Below are positions 1 to 9,186 of a stretch of 64,000 nucleotides of DNA, piece after piece. Origin of the DNA: Anaerosporomusa subterranea (GTDB taxonomy: Bacteria > Bacillota > Negativicutes > Sporomusales > Acetonemataceae); contig NZ_LSGP01000023.1 in NCBI RefSeq assembly GCF_001611555.1, positions 124,001 through 188,000 on the forward strand, given 5' to 3'. Within the stretch, counting starts at the first letter, position 1. Every line of letters starts with the position of its first letter. Made by a program: the position numbers and the translations under genes. The notes beneath the pieces are model-generated. The model was not told the DNA's origin and searched no databases. It worked only from the letters and a program-made list of their open reading frames with translations.

Positions 1-282
1 ATATTTTTCAGCTTGCACTTGCCATTCATTTCTGTATCGATCAGCGTCCCGATTTACTCCATGCAGCACGATTACAACTGGTCTATCAGGCGTCCAACTG
101 GACGGCCGATGATAGAAAACCCGCAAGTCATCATCCGTAGCTCCTGTGGGTTCTGACATAGTAAACATTCCGGAGCCAACTTCCAGCGTATTATAGCTCG
201 GCTGCCCCGCAAATCCAATTACTGTGCCCCCAAACAATAACCCTAGAATGCAAATCATTTGCCAAAATAGATGCTTTCTCAA
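1..282 (-). CDS. Exported alpha/beta-hydrolase (esterase), N-terminal part
   Basis: The minus strand is open from a TTG at 282 through the left edge (94 codons visible). A GGGGAGAG ribosome site lies about 4 bases upstream. The first 28 residues are a signal peptide (FWQMICILGLLFGG then FAGQ). Further on, VIVLHGVNRDADRY resembles the oxyanion-hole strand and loop (HG) of polyhydroxyalkanoate-depolymerase/feruloyl-esterase-like hydrolases. The catalytic serine lies outside the window. Exported esterase is inferred from the signal peptide and the LHG motif only; the substrate cannot be told. The ATG 21 bases further in is an alternative start. Confidence 0.6.
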   Translation of the reverse strand, partial: MRKHLFWQMICILGLLFGGTVIGFAGQPSYNTLEVGSGMFTMSEPTGATDDDLRVFYHRPSSWTPDRPVVIVLHGVNRDADRYRNEWQVQAEKY

Positions 283-625
283 ACTACTCTCCCCTAATTT
301 TTCTCGTATTTCGTCGCTGTTAAACCATACATTCTCCCCATCCCAAAACACTAGTGAAGGGACGCGGGGACAGGTTCCTTGTCCCCGCTATAAGTACAGA
401 AAGGGCCATTCCCAAATCAACAACATGCTGTTATTATAGCGAACACGACTAACGCTCCTAGCAAAAAGACATATAGCCCAACCACACGTACGCGCCCTCA
501 TTTAGTAAAATTACGACAAAAACCCCATAATACATACATTATCTGTCACTTCGCGATTCCCTGCTAAATTCCGGTAGTTTAGTATGTATTCATGCAAATA
601 CCACCTCCAAGCCGAACGGAGTCAA
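283..625. other. Intergenic region with one GC-rich hairpin
   Basis: No gene is supported between the esterase start and the terminator of the ABC operon. Short open frames on the plus strand have no ribosome site or recognisable content. The only clear structure is the REP-like hairpin at 364-388. Confidence 0.6.
364..388. repeat. REP-like palindrome
   Basis: Nine-base arms GCGGGGACA and TGTCCCCGC surround the loop GGTTCCT. A related GGGGGACAGGGGTTCTG string occurs at 12087-12103, and GGGACGTTCCC / GGAACGTTCC palindromes at 18351 and 20300, so this looks like a decayed member of a REP family mobilised by Y1 transposases. Confidence 0.55.
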
Positions 626-663
626 AAAGGTACGCTCCGGGCTTACACCCTAGGCGTACCTTT
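626..663 (-). terminator. Hairpin terminator after the ABC operon
   Basis: Arms AAAGGTACGC and GCGTACCTTT enclose 18 bases. The hairpin lies about 30 bases beyond the stop of the last ATPase gene. Confidence 0.65.
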
Positions 664-692
664 CGTTTTATGTTTGAATCTCTTAAATTACC

Positions 693-1763
693 CTATTGCT
701 CCCCGGCATACCAGAAGGGGCGCAAGAAACGCAGACAACATACTTCGCCCAATTCGGGGCCGGGGGCGCGGCGTCCCTTCTGGACGCGCATCTCCTGTCC
801 ACCGATTTTCACCTGATAGTCAATAATTTCGCCCAGAAACGCTTTGCGGCTGACGACTCCGCGCAGTCCGCCCTCGTCGCCCACGCTCACAAAATCTATC
901 TCAGATGGGCGGCTCGCCAAGGAAATCGCGTCACTGCCGCGCATGGCTTCTGGCGGGGTCAGGCTCTCCGGCAGCGGTGCATTCTCGCCGCGTAAAGTCG
1001 CCCTGCCGTCCTCCCAGACAATATCCAGGAAGTTGGAGAGGCCAATAAAACTGAAGACGAACTTATTGGCTGGCTTGTTATAGACATCAAGCGGCGTATC
1101 AATCTGCTGCACAACGCCTAATTTCATCACCAGTATGCGGTCTGAAAGGGCCATGGCCTCAGCCTGGTCGTGCGTTACATAGATAATGGAAAAGCCGTAC
1201 TTCCTCTGTAAGTCTTTAATCTCAAAACGCATCTCCTCCCGCAAATGAGGATCTAAGCTTGAGAGCGGCTCATCCAAGAGCATGACATCAGGGTTGATGG
1301 CCAGCGCCCGTGCCAGCGCTACCCGCTGTTTGCCGCCTCCCGAAAGGTTCGCCGGGCTGTCCTCTGCGACCTTCAGCAGGTTTGTGGAGCGCAGAGCGTC
1401 TTTCGTGCGTTTCTCAATCTCAGTGGCAGGAAGGTTGCGGATGCGCAGAGGAAAAGCGACATTCTCATAAACCGACAGATGCGGCCAGACCGCAAAGGCC
1501 TGAAAAACCATGCCGAAGTTACGTTTTTCCGGAGGCAGATAATAATTACGCTTGGGGGAGGAGATAAGCTGATCTCCGACGTAAACCTCTCCATCGCTTA
1601 AGTCCTCAAAACCCGCCACCATACGGAGTGTCGTTGTCTTGCCACAGCCGGACGGCCCTAGCATGGAGAAGCACTCGCCCTTGCCAATCTCCAGGTTCAG
1701 TGAATTGACGGCGGTAACATCGCCGAATTTTTTTGTAACATTTACTAAGCGTACATGCGACAT
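693..1763 (-). CDS. ABC importer ATP-binding subunit 2 (FbpC/PotA type) with LSGGG signature
   Basis: This 356-residue ATPase should energise the importer encoded just upstream. Walker A is GPSGCGKTT (36-44), the Q-loop region is MVFQAFAVWPH (about 85-95), Walker B is VMLLDEP (160-166), and the switch His is in YVTHDQ (about 198). The C-terminal third is a TOBE-like regulatory domain. The ABC signature reads LSGGG-KQR (140-147) instead of LSGGQ-QQR, a change in the residue next to the gamma-phosphate in the partner's site. The ATG lies 3 bases after the permease stop with an AGGTG ribosome site. It is the second ATPase of the operon, so the transporter may use a heterodimer of ATPases. Confidence 0.88.
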   Translation of the reverse strand: MSHVRLVNVTKKFGDVTAVNSLNLEIGKGECFSMLGPSGCGKTTTLRMVAGFEDLSDGEVYVGDQLISSPKRNYYLPPEKRNFGMVFQAFAVWPHLSVYENVAFPLRIRNLPATEIEKRTKDALRSTNLLKVAEDSPANLSGGGKQRVALARALAINPDVMLLDEPLSSLDPHLREEMRFEIKDLQRKYGFSIIYVTHDQAEAMALSDRILVMKLGVVQQIDTPLDVYNKPANKFVFSFIGLSNFLDIVWEDGRATLRGENAPLPESLTPPEAMRGSDAISLASRPSEIDFVSVGDEGGLRGVVSRKAFLGEIIDYQVKIGGQEMRVQKGRRAPGPELGEVCCLRFLRPFWYAGEQ

Positions 1764-1766
1764 TTG

Positions 1767-3500
1767 CTACGCACCTGCCTTTCTTGTGAAGCGGTTGATC
1801 AGCGTCTGCCCCACAATGATCAGTATCAGGGCAATGCCGGCTAAGGCCGCTGAAACGACAGTTTCCCCATCCTCGTTCAGGGTGTAGATAGCAACGCCGA
1901 TGGTACGGGTGGTTGGCGCGTATAGCATGATGGAAACGGTCAGTTCCCTCAGAGAGGGAAGAAAGATCAGAAAGAAGGCTGCCAGCATTCCGGGACGTAC
2001 AAGAGGCAACACGATATCCCTGAGTGTCTGCCACATGGTAGCACCGCAGGAGCGGGCTGCCTCTACCAAGGAGTCATGCACCTGCGCCAGAGCCGCCGAG
2101 TTGGCTTTGAGGGAAAAGGCCATGTAGCGTGCGATATAGGCGACTAAGATGATCCAGACTGTGTTATACAGGTTTACTCCAAATTTGCCGCTCCAGGCAA
2201 GTATCACGCCAAGGGCGATGACCGAACCGGGAACTGAGAAGGGCAGCATCCCTAGAAACTCTAAGATGCCTTTGCCCCGCACCTTCATCTTCACAATGAC
2301 GTAGGCGATCATTACTCCGGCGAACATGGTAATGACTGCCGAACCTAAGCCCAGCGTAACACTGTTCCAGATTGCGTCCTTGGTTACCTTGTAGTCAAAG
2401 AGGATGAATTTATAGTTATCCAGTGAGAGATTCTCCCAAGTGAAGGGCAGTCCGTACGTCTTCAAGCCGCCGACAAGGAATATGACCACAGTAGGCAGGA
2501 CAATGGTAAAAGCAATGTAAACAAGGCAGAGGACAAGCAGCGGCACACGCAGGGCGCGCAGTTTCAGTTCCATCGGCCGGAAGCTTTTCCCGCCGATAAT
2601 CTGATAATTTCCCTTGCTCAGGATCTTCCCCTGCAACCAGATGATTAAGGCCGCCGATATGACTAGCACAGTGGCAAGCACGGTACCGGTCCGTATTGAC
2701 TCAAAACTTCCCGCGCTTTGGTGTATGCGCTGGTAAATGAGTGTCGGGATATTGAATATCCCGTTTTCTATACCAAGCACAGCAACAGTGCCGAAGTGCG
2801 CCATGGAGTAGAGCATGATCAGAAGCGCTCCGGAAAGGATACTTGGCATCACTAGAGGAATGGTGATTTTTCTGGTGATGGTGACAAGCCCTGCCCCTGA
2901 TATGCGGGCTGACTCCTCCAGTGTCGGGTCCATGCGTTCCAGCGCGCCGCATACCTGGATGAAGACAAAAGGAAACAGATACATTACCTCTACAAGAACA
3001 ATGCCAAGGTAGCTGTAGATATTAAAAATCGGGCCATCAAAGCCAAAATTATTGATGAAAAATTTGTTAATGAACCCGGCATTCGGGGAAAGCAGCATCT
3101 TCCAGGCGAGAGCGCCGATAAAAGACGGTAGCATGAACGGTACTAAGAACATGGCCTTCATAAAGGCCTTGTAGGGAAGGTCGGTGCGCGTTACTAACCA
3201 AGCAAAAAAGGTGCCGACGATCGTGCTGCCTATCGTGGTGCCGCTGGCGATAATCAGCGAGTTTACCAGGGCCTGATAGGTCTCCGGTTCTAAAATGATA
3301 TTGGCGACATCACGGATGTTAAACTCGCCATTCACCCAGAACGCGTTGAAAAAAATCAAAAGAACGGGAACAGCCACTACAATGACTAGTATGGCAACGG
3401 AGAAAAAGAGGATAATCTGCGCCGCCCCAAAACTGCTCTTTTTAGAGATGAAATTTCCAGAGGGAGTGGGCATCTGGGTCTTTTGCGGAACTGTACTCAT
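1767..3500 (-). CDS. ABC importer permease, fused double domain (FbpB/AfuB type)
   Basis: I take the start at the ATG at 3500, which overlaps the upstream ATPase stop as ATGA and follows GGAGGTG; an upstream in-frame start at 3566 would overlap that gene by 70 bases. The protein has 577 residues and about twelve membrane segments in two homologous halves. Each half carries an ATPase-docking EAA loop (LEESARISGAGLVTITRKITIPL in the first, LVEAARSCGATMWQTLRDIVLPL in the second). This fused form is usual for ferric-iron, aminoethylphosphonate and hexose-phosphate importers. The substrate cannot be read from the permease. Confidence 0.9.
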   Translation of the reverse strand: MSTVPQKTQMPTPSGNFISKKSSFGAAQIILFFSVAILVIVVAVPVLLIFFNAFWVNGEFNIRDVANIILEPETYQALVNSLIIASGTTIGSTIVGTFFAWLVTRTDLPYKAFMKAMFLVPFMLPSFIGALAWKMLLSPNAGFINKFFINNFGFDGPIFNIYSYLGIVLVEVMYLFPFVFIQVCGALERMDPTLEESARISGAGLVTITRKITIPLVMPSILSGALLIMLYSMAHFGTVAVLGIENGIFNIPTLIYQRIHQSAGSFESIRTGTVLATVLVISAALIIWLQGKILSKGNYQIIGGKSFRPMELKLRALRVPLLVLCLVYIAFTIVLPTVVIFLVGGLKTYGLPFTWENLSLDNYKFILFDYKVTKDAIWNSVTLGLGSAVITMFAGVMIAYVIVKMKVRGKGILEFLGMLPFSVPGSVIALGVILAWSGKFGVNLYNTVWIILVAYIARYMAFSLKANSAALAQVHDSLVEAARSCGATMWQTLRDIVLPLVRPGMLAAFFLIFLPSLRELTVSIMLYAPTTRTIGVAIYTLNEDGETVVSAALAGIALILIIVGQTLINRFTRKAGA

Positions 3501-4588
3501 TGTTTCACCACCTCCGTCAGGCTTTGGGCATTGAACCACAGGAGGTCCCGGAAACTGATCACGCAAGTCTCCCCCTCTTTGAACATGAGCCCTTTTGATA
3601 TGGCCTCGTGTGTTTCTATGCTAGTGCGCAGATGCGCACCGTCCACCTCAATGAGATAATCCATCATCGCCCCAAGGAAGCTGGCGCGCTTGACCGTGCC
3701 TCTAAGGCCGATTCCTTGCGGGGCAATCTGAACGTCGGATGGGCGAAAACCGGCGACCCATTCGGCTGCGTCACCCTTGGGCGGCTCCCACGGAATGAGC
3801 TGTTCACCGCGTCCCACTAAATAGGCCTCCCCGGCTCGCCGCACAGGGACGAAGTTCGCTATGCCCATAAAGTTGAAGACAAAAGGATCCGACGGCCGCT
3901 CAAAAATCTGCCACGGGTTGCCTGTTTGCCGTATCCTACCCTCATCGTCCATGATGGCAAGGCGGTCTGAGATAGCAAGAGCTATCTCCTGGTCATGCGT
4001 AACATAGAGGACTGTTATATTTAGCCTGCGCTGCAGCTCTTTGATTTCAAACCGCATTTCCTCGCGCAGATTGGCGTCAAGGTTGGTCAGCGGCTCATCC
4101 AAGAGCATCAGGGACGAATTGGCGACAAGAGCACGGGCCAAAGCCACGCGCTGCTGCTGACCGCCGGAAAGCTCGGACGGCAGACGGCGCTCAAGGCCGC
4201 TCATCCCGACCATCTCCAGGGATTCCATCACACGCTCTTTAAGCTCATTTTTAGGACGTTTGGCAATTTTCAAGGGATAACCGACATTATCAAATACTGT
4301 CAAATGCGGCCAAACCGCATAATCCTGAAACACTACGCCAAGCCCTCTGCGGTCAGGGGGAATATATATACCCGCCGCCGGATCTGCAACTACAGTATCA
4401 TCAATGGATATTCTCCCAGCGTCGGGAGTCTCAAACCCTGCGATCAGTCGCAGCAGCACAGTCTTACCGCAACCTGACGGCCCCAGAAGGGTAAAACACT
4501 CGCCCCGCTCAATAGAGAGTGTGAGGTCCTTGTGTACCTGATGTGTACCGTAACTCTTCGCGATACCTTCTACACGAATGATTGCCAT
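3497..4588 (-). CDS. ABC importer ATP-binding subunit 1 (FbpC/PotA type)
   Basis: This 363-residue ATPase has Walker A GPSGCGKT (36-43), the normal signature LSGGQQQR (140-147), Walker B LMLLDEP, D-loop NLD and switch YVTHDQ, then a C-terminal TOBE-like domain. It sits between the binding-protein gene and the permease, with a strong GGGAGGG ribosome site. It is clearly paralogous to the second ATPase at 693-1763 but diverged in the C-terminal domain. Cytoplasmic and peripheral to the inner membrane. Fe(III), organophosphate or hexose-phosphate substrates are all possible. Confidence 0.9.
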   Translation of the reverse strand: MAIIRVEGIAKSYGTHQVHKDLTLSIERGECFTLLGPSGCGKTVLLRLIAGFETPDAGRISIDDTVVADPAAGIYIPPDRRGLGVVFQDYAVWPHLTVFDNVGYPLKIAKRPKNELKERVMESLEMVGMSGLERRLPSELSGGQQQRVALARALVANSSLMLLDEPLTNLDANLREEMRFEIKELQRRLNITVLYVTHDQEIALAISDRLAIMDDEGRIRQTGNPWQIFERPSDPFVFNFMGIANFVPVRRAGEAYLVGRGEQLIPWEPPKGDAAEWVAGFRPSDVQIAPQGIGLRGTVKRASFLGAMMDYLIEVDGAHLRTSIETHEAISKGLMFKEGETCVISFRDLLWFNAQSLTEVVKQ

Positions 4589-4667
4589 ACGCTACCCTCC
4601 CTTAATGATAGAAAACGGCGGAACGGCTCTATCCGTCCCGCCGAAGGAAGCATGATCTTTGTTAAAC

Positions 4668-5699
4668 CTACTTCTTCCCCTGCAGGGTATCAGTAAATTG
4701 CTTTATCGTCGCTTTCTTAGAATCCATCATCTTGACGTAGTCTATCTTGATGGAGCGCTTCCAAGCATCAGCAGACGCCGGCAGCTTCAATTTTTCTGGG
4801 GACGTTACGTCTGTGCGTACGGACAGCGTACCCTCACCAGCAATGAGCGTCTGCGCTTCCTTATCGAGCAGATAGTCCACGAATTTCTTCGCAGCGTCTA
4901 CGTTACCACCCTTGAATATAGCCACAGGGCTTGGGGCGAGCAAAAGTTCCGGCGGATAGTAAAGAGCAATATGCGCGCCTTTTTCAATCTTGTCGTATGT
5001 TATATAGTCAACCGCAAGACTGGCAGCAAGTTCGCCCGATGCGGTGTCGTCAACAACCTGACCGGAGCCCTTACCGATTCTGGCGCCATTTGCGCGTAAC
5101 TTATCAAAGAATTCCCAGCCGAACTGCTTTTCTAACAAGGCAACACTCATGTAGGCTGTTCCCGAAAGCGCGGGATCCGCTATACCGAAAGCGCCTTTAT
5201 ATTCCGGCTTATACAGGTCAGACCACTGAGTAGGCGGAGTCTTAATCTTGTCAGTATTGATGGCTATACCGAGGGTTCCGAGCCGGGCTGCGGTGAAATA
5301 TCCATCATAGTCATCAAACGGATTTACGATGTCTTTTAGGAGTGGTGTCTTGTATTGTTCCAAGATGCCCTCTTTCTTCATGTTGTAGAAATCGGGAACC
5401 TCGCTTGTCCAGATAATATCTGCCAGGATTTTGCCGCTCTGCCGCTCTGCTGCGATCTTGGCCATGAGCTTGCCGGCGCCGGCGGACTGATAATCTACCT
5501 CAATACCAGGGTTTTTCTTCTTGAAGCCCTCAACTATCCCGCTGATGAGAGATTCCTTCATGGACGTGTAAATGATGAGTTTCTTGCCTGCTGCTGGTGC
5601 AGCGGGCGTTGCCGCTTTCTTATCGCTGCCGCCGCAGCCTGCGAGCAGGGTACTGCACAACATAACGATTGCTAACAGAAGAATGCTCTTTTTACTCAT
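4668..5699 (-). CDS. Substrate-binding lipoprotein of the ABC importer (FbpA/AfuA family)
   Basis: 343 residues beginning with a lipoprotein signal (LLAGCGGSDKKA, lipid-modified Cys about 22). The body matches extracellular solute-binding proteins of the iron/AfuA type: LIIYTSMKESLISGIVEGF at the N-terminus, then IIWTSEVPDFYNMKKEG and ADPALSGTAYMSVALL. The adjacent tyrosine pair that binds iron in FbpA proteins is not evident at the expected place (DYITYDK is present instead). An organic anion or sugar phosphate is therefore as likely as iron. First gene of the operon, AAGGAGG ribosome site. Confidence 0.85.
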   Translation of the reverse strand: MSKKSILLLAIVMLCSTLLAGCGGSDKKAATPAAPAAGKKLIIYTSMKESLISGIVEGFKKKNPGIEVDYQSAGAGKLMAKIAAERQSGKILADIIWTSEVPDFYNMKKEGILEQYKTPLLKDIVNPFDDYDGYFTAARLGTLGIAINTDKIKTPPTQWSDLYKPEYKGAFGIADPALSGTAYMSVALLEKQFGWEFFDKLRANGARIGKGSGQVVDDTASGELAASLAVDYITYDKIEKGAHIALYYPPELLLAPSPVAIFKGGNVDAAKKFVDYLLDKEAQTLIAGEGTLSVRTDVTSPEKLKLPASADAWKRSIKIDYVKMMDSKKATIKQFTDTLQGKK

Positions 5700-5958
5700 T
5701 TCCCTGAAATCCTCCTTATATTTAAACTATTATGGTTCTTGTATAAGCCGTTCTCCTTCATTCTCTTGTCCTAAATGCACGCTACAAATAGAAAAACAAC
5801 CTCCCTTCTGGATTCTCAGAAAAACAACGGCAATCCTTTTGATATCGGTCTGTTCGGACGCCAGTAAGAGGGCAGATACTTGGCTTGCTTAGCGCAGAAA
5901 AAAACAGCCTTTTTGTGTTATTTTCTAAATTATCACACAACATAAGGCCGCAATGTAG

Positions 5959-5994
5959 CGGAAAAATCCCCCAACTTACTGTCGGAAAAATCCC
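5959..5994. promoter_or_regulatory. Tandem direct repeats, candidate response-regulator operator
   Basis: Two exact copies of CGGAAAAATCCC start 24 bases apart (5959-5970, 5983-5994). On the minus strand they lie upstream of a possible -10 (TGATAAT, about 5930) for the importer operon and directly after the response regulator gene. Same-face direct repeats are typical of NarL/FixJ-family operators. The assignment to the neighbouring regulator is inference. Confidence 0.5.
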
Positions 5995-6002
5995 TACAAA
6001 TA

Positions 6003-6665
6003 CTATTCAGTCGACAGTAGGCCATATTTTAGGGCGTAACTTACCAATTCACTCCTTTTAGTTGCTTGCAGTTTCTCACTTAGCCGCACTTTATACGTAT
6101 CCACTGTTTTAATACTTAGCGATAGTCTCTCCGCTACCTCAGCTAGCGAATATCCGTGTGCAACCAGGCGCAAGACCTCCCGCTCCCTAGGGCTGAGCAG
6201 AATGTAAGGAGCTTTTTTATCAATCGCATCCTGTTCTCGGTTTAGTAAAACGTGCAGCAATAGTTTGGAATCTTGCTGGCTGAGATAGATACCACCTGCT
6301 TGCACAGCCTCAATTGCTTTGAACAAATCAGTGTCCGCCGCGCTTTTATGCACGTAAGCAGAGGCGCCTGCTTGCATTGCCCGTTTTATATAATTCTCAT
6401 CTTCGTGCATCGTTAATACAATCACCTTAGCCTCAGGATAACGGCTTTTGATCTCCTTGAGACATTCAATTCCATCCATAGCAGGCATGGATAAGTCAAG
6501 CAACAAAATATCCGGTTGAAGCTGCTCAAACAGTTGTATGGTCTGCTCACCATCCGCCGATTCTCCAACCACTAGCATGTCCGGATTCCGCTGCAGCAGC
6601 AGTTTTAGGCCAGAGCGGAGTAGTTTATGGTCATCAGCTAGTAGCACCTTAAGCTTTTGTTTCAC
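6003..6665 (-). CDS. NarL/FixJ-family response regulator
   Basis: 220 residues. The receiver domain (1-120) has acidic residues LLADDHKLL, the phospho-acceptor in ILLLDLSMPAMDG (about Asp56), a Thr in VIVLTMHED, and Lys in YVHKSAA. The output domain is a LuxR-type helix-turn-helix (LSPREREVLRLVAHGYS... IKTVDTYKVRLSEKL, about 153-205). The start is a GTG overlapping the kinase stop (GTGA) with AAAGGAGAG upstream. It forms one transcript with the kinase and the PhnD-like protein and probably controls the importer at 0.7-5.7 kb. Confidence 0.92.
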   Translation of the reverse strand: MKQKLKVLLADDHKLLRSGLKLLLQRNPDMLVVGESADGEQTIQLFEQLQPDILLLDLSMPAMDGIECLKEIKSRYPEAKVIVLTMHEDENYIKRAMQAGASAYVHKSAADTDLFKAIEAVQAGGIYLSQQDSKLLLHVLLNREQDAIDKKAPYILLSPREREVLRLVAHGYSLAEVAERLSLSIKTVDTYKVRLSEKLQATKRSELVSYALKYGLLSTE

Positions 6666-8089
6666 GATGACTCTCCTTTCCTCGGGCGGTATTGAGGAAT
6701 TGCAATGGACAACTCAGCGCCGCCGTAGAGGGATTGTCTAATATCTAACCTGCCTTGAAGAAGCTCTACCCGTTCACGCATTCCATATAGTCCAAGCCGA
6801 TTTTCTTTCTGCGCCCGAATTAGATCAGAATCAGAAATTCCCCTGCCATTGTCAGCTATAGTGACCATAATCTGATCTGGCAGAAAGGTTATGTTTATTG
6901 ACACAGTGGTTGCGCCGGAGTGCTTAACAACATTGTTTAAGCTCTCCTGGACAATTCGGTAAAGGGCCACGGCAATTTGGCCATCAACAGAAGTTTGCTG
7001 GCCTGATGTATTTAGTTCGATGTTTAACCCATGTCGGATCGCAAATTTTTCGCTATACCGTTCTATAGCAGCGACTAAGCCGAGATCATCCAACGCAGGC
7101 GGTCTTAACTCAATTGCCAGATCGCGAACCTCTCGCAAAATATTGGCGGCGACGTCACGCCCCAGCAGCAAAGCATCTTTTTGCTCTTGATTCGGTGCAT
7201 CTTCCGCTAAAACCCGCATTGTCAGCATAAGCGAGGTTAGCGCTTGACTTGTTTCATCGTGCAGCTCACGGGAAATCCTCTTGCGTTCGTCTTCCTGAGC
7301 TGTCATCAGCTTAGCAATTAACGTATCACGCATTTGTTCCTTGGCGAGAAGCTCACCAACCAGAACTTCTTTATCAGCGCTAGCCTGTATTAGGCTGGCA
7401 GCCATTTCGTTAAAAGCAGTAGCCAGCTTGCCAACCTCGCCTCTTTCACGGATATTAGCTCGAATTACAAGATTTCCCCGTGTTATGGATTCGGCAACTT
7501 CCGCTAGATTGCGAATTGGTTTCGTAATTAACGCCGATATCCTGCTGGATAAGAATACAGCCAGTACGCAAATAACGAGGACAGTAAGCAATACGTCTCT
7601 TATATGCTGATTTATCGTATTTCGCGTATACTCCTCGGTCATTCCGACCCGAACATAACCAACCGCTCCATTTTCAATGGGAACAACAATATCATGAATA
7701 ACCCCTTCGTTTGAGTTAAATACCGATATTTCCTGCTGAGTAAGGTCAGGCATATCGTCCAGCAGTCCCTTCGGTATACCGCCGTGAAAGGTATGCGCCA
7801 AAAGTCGCTTGTTACTATCGATGATTAGAATATACCTCACATCTTCGCTGCTTGCTGCTGTTTGAGCCGCCAACTCATATAGATTGTACAGATCTTCCAT
7901 TAATATATAATTTCCGCTGGCCAATGCTACGTGGGTTGCGATCTCGGCGCCGCGTTTTTGGAGCTGTTGCGAAACAATATCATCAAGAGAATCCCAAACA
8001 ATTAAACCGGTGGCAAAGCTAAGCAATGCAATGATAAATAGTGCCATCGCCACTATCCGGTAATAAATCGACAGCCGTGACATCATCAT
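6662..8089 (-). CDS. Sensor histidine kinase (HisKA_3/NarX type)
   Basis: 475 residues. A membrane segment near 10-30, an extracytoplasmic domain to about 160, a second membrane segment (VLLTVLVICVLAVFL), a HAMP linker, then the HisKA_3 dimerisation box ERKRISRELHDETSQAL (phospho-His in LHDE) and an ATPase domain with IVQESLNNVVKHS, DNGRGIS and GLYGMRERV. The ATG overlaps the stop of the upstream PhnD-like gene (ATGA). This is the kinase expected to partner the NarL-type regulator; the extracytoplasmic part may contact the PhnD-like lipoprotein. Confidence 0.92.
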   Translation of the reverse strand: MMMSRLSIYYRIVAMALFIIALLSFATGLIVWDSLDDIVSQQLQKRGAEIATHVALASGNYILMEDLYNLYELAAQTAASSEDVRYILIIDSNKRLLAHTFHGGIPKGLLDDMPDLTQQEISVFNSNEGVIHDIVVPIENGAVGYVRVGMTEEYTRNTINQHIRDVLLTVLVICVLAVFLSSRISALITKPIRNLAEVAESITRGNLVIRANIRERGEVGKLATAFNEMAASLIQASADKEVLVGELLAKEQMRDTLIAKLMTAQEDERKRISRELHDETSQALTSLMLTMRVLAEDAPNQEQKDALLLGRDVAANILREVRDLAIELRPPALDDLGLVAAIERYSEKFAIRHGLNIELNTSGQQTSVDGQIAVALYRIVQESLNNVVKHSGATTVSINITFLPDQIMVTIADNGRGISDSDLIRAQKENRLGLYGMRERVELLQGRLDIRQSLYGGAELSIAIPQYRPRKGESS

Positions 8090-9024
8090 AACTGCTCTCT
8101 CTTTTCTCGCAGCATCCGCCGAATCGGTTCAAACAGCTCTGGCTGAGGCGGCACGAACCGGTCAATCAATAATCCTTGCAGCGCTGGCGTCATTTGCGGG
8201 CTTTCATGCATGGTGAGCAGGGCCTTTCGCAAGATTTCCCGCTGTCCCTGACTTACACTTTTACCTGCGACTACTGGGCCAATCCCAGCTGCCGGCGAAA
8301 CAGCAATAATCTTGACCGCCTCCGCCAGCTCCGGCTGCTTTTGCTTAGCTCGGTCGTATACTAGTCTGGTAACAGGCGCAGCATCAACAACCTTGTTTGC
8401 GACTGCGCGAAAGGAATTATCATGACTGTAAGTATAAATATAGCGTCCGAAGAATGTCTCCGGGGTCTGGTTTTTTTGTCGAAGCATATGTACTAAAAAT
8501 GTATAGCCGGAATAGCTTAAAGGATCTGTAAATGCGACAGTCTTGCCTTTAAGATCGGATATCTTTCTTATCTCGCTATCCTTCGATACAACGATATACC
8601 CCTGATAATATGGCTGACCCATCCGCTGTTGACTAGCCAACATCTCAATCTCATCAAAACCACTGTAGTTTGCATATTCTCCGGATGAGAAGAACGCGAT
8701 GTCCGCGCCTCCATTTAAGAGCAGTAGTGCAATCTCTGCATAACTTTTTCGTTGAATCAGAATCACCGGCCTGTCCACATGCCAACCGAGAAAATTAGCA
8801 ATGGAGCGGTAATACACTACTGTCTCCTGCGGCAATAACACAGAGGAAATCGCCACCCGCAAAGACTGAGAATCCGCATTGACGGCAGATATGGCCGGCG
8901 GCGTTTCAACTTTCTTAAAATCGAGGTACTTGCTCTTACTCAAGAAAGAGCCGCACCCCATTAACCCGCAGATAGCCATCACAATTGTGAGCAAACAAAC
9001 AAACCGCAAAGCTTTTCGATCCAT
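8086..9024 (-). CDS. PhnD-like periplasmic binding lipoprotein, probable sensor of the two-component system
   Basis: About 312 residues from the ATG at 9024 (a TTG at 9039 is possible). The signal ends in the lipobox LMGCG. The body matches phosphate/phosphonate-type binding proteins: LRVAISSVLLPQETVVYYRSIANFLG, GGADIAFFSSGEYANY, ISDLKGKTVAFTDPLSYSGYTF and a C-terminal helical region. It is translationally coupled to the kinase rather than to a permease, so it is likely a ligand-sensing accessory protein, as known for HptA- or AioX-like proteins. The ligand is unknown; phosphorylated compounds are a reasonable guess. Confidence 0.82.
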   Translation of the reverse strand: MDRKALRFVCLLTIVMAICGLMGCGSFLSKSKYLDFKKVETPPAISAVNADSQSLRVAISSVLLPQETVVYYRSIANFLGWHVDRPVILIQRKSYAEIALLLLNGGADIAFFSSGEYANYSGFDEIEMLASQQRMGQPYYQGYIVVSKDSEIRKISDLKGKTVAFTDPLSYSGYTFLVHMLRQKNQTPETFFGRYIYTYSHDNSFRAVANKVVDAAPVTRLVYDRAKQKQPELAEAVKIIAVSPAAGIGPVVAGKSVSQGQREILRKALLTMHESPQMTPALQGLLIDRFVPPQPELFEPIRRMLREKREQL

Positions 9025-9135
9025 AATTCGACCGCCCAAAGAAGAGAGTGTGTTTTCCCTTCAATTTTCTATTAATGTTATTCTCCCTGGAAACGGTAAT
9101 CCCTCTTAATTTTACAGAATTGCCTGCATAATAGA

Positions 9136-9179
9136 CAAGAACGATTCATCGTCTTGACTGACGGTGAATCGTTCTTGTC
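9136..9179. terminator. Long inverted repeat
   Basis: Arms GACAAGAACGATTCA and TGAATCGTTCTTGTC surround a short loop. There is no strong T-run on either side, so it may be a terminator between the two minus-strand units or a small palindromic repeat. Confidence 0.5.
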
Positions 9180-9186
9180 GTCGGCA

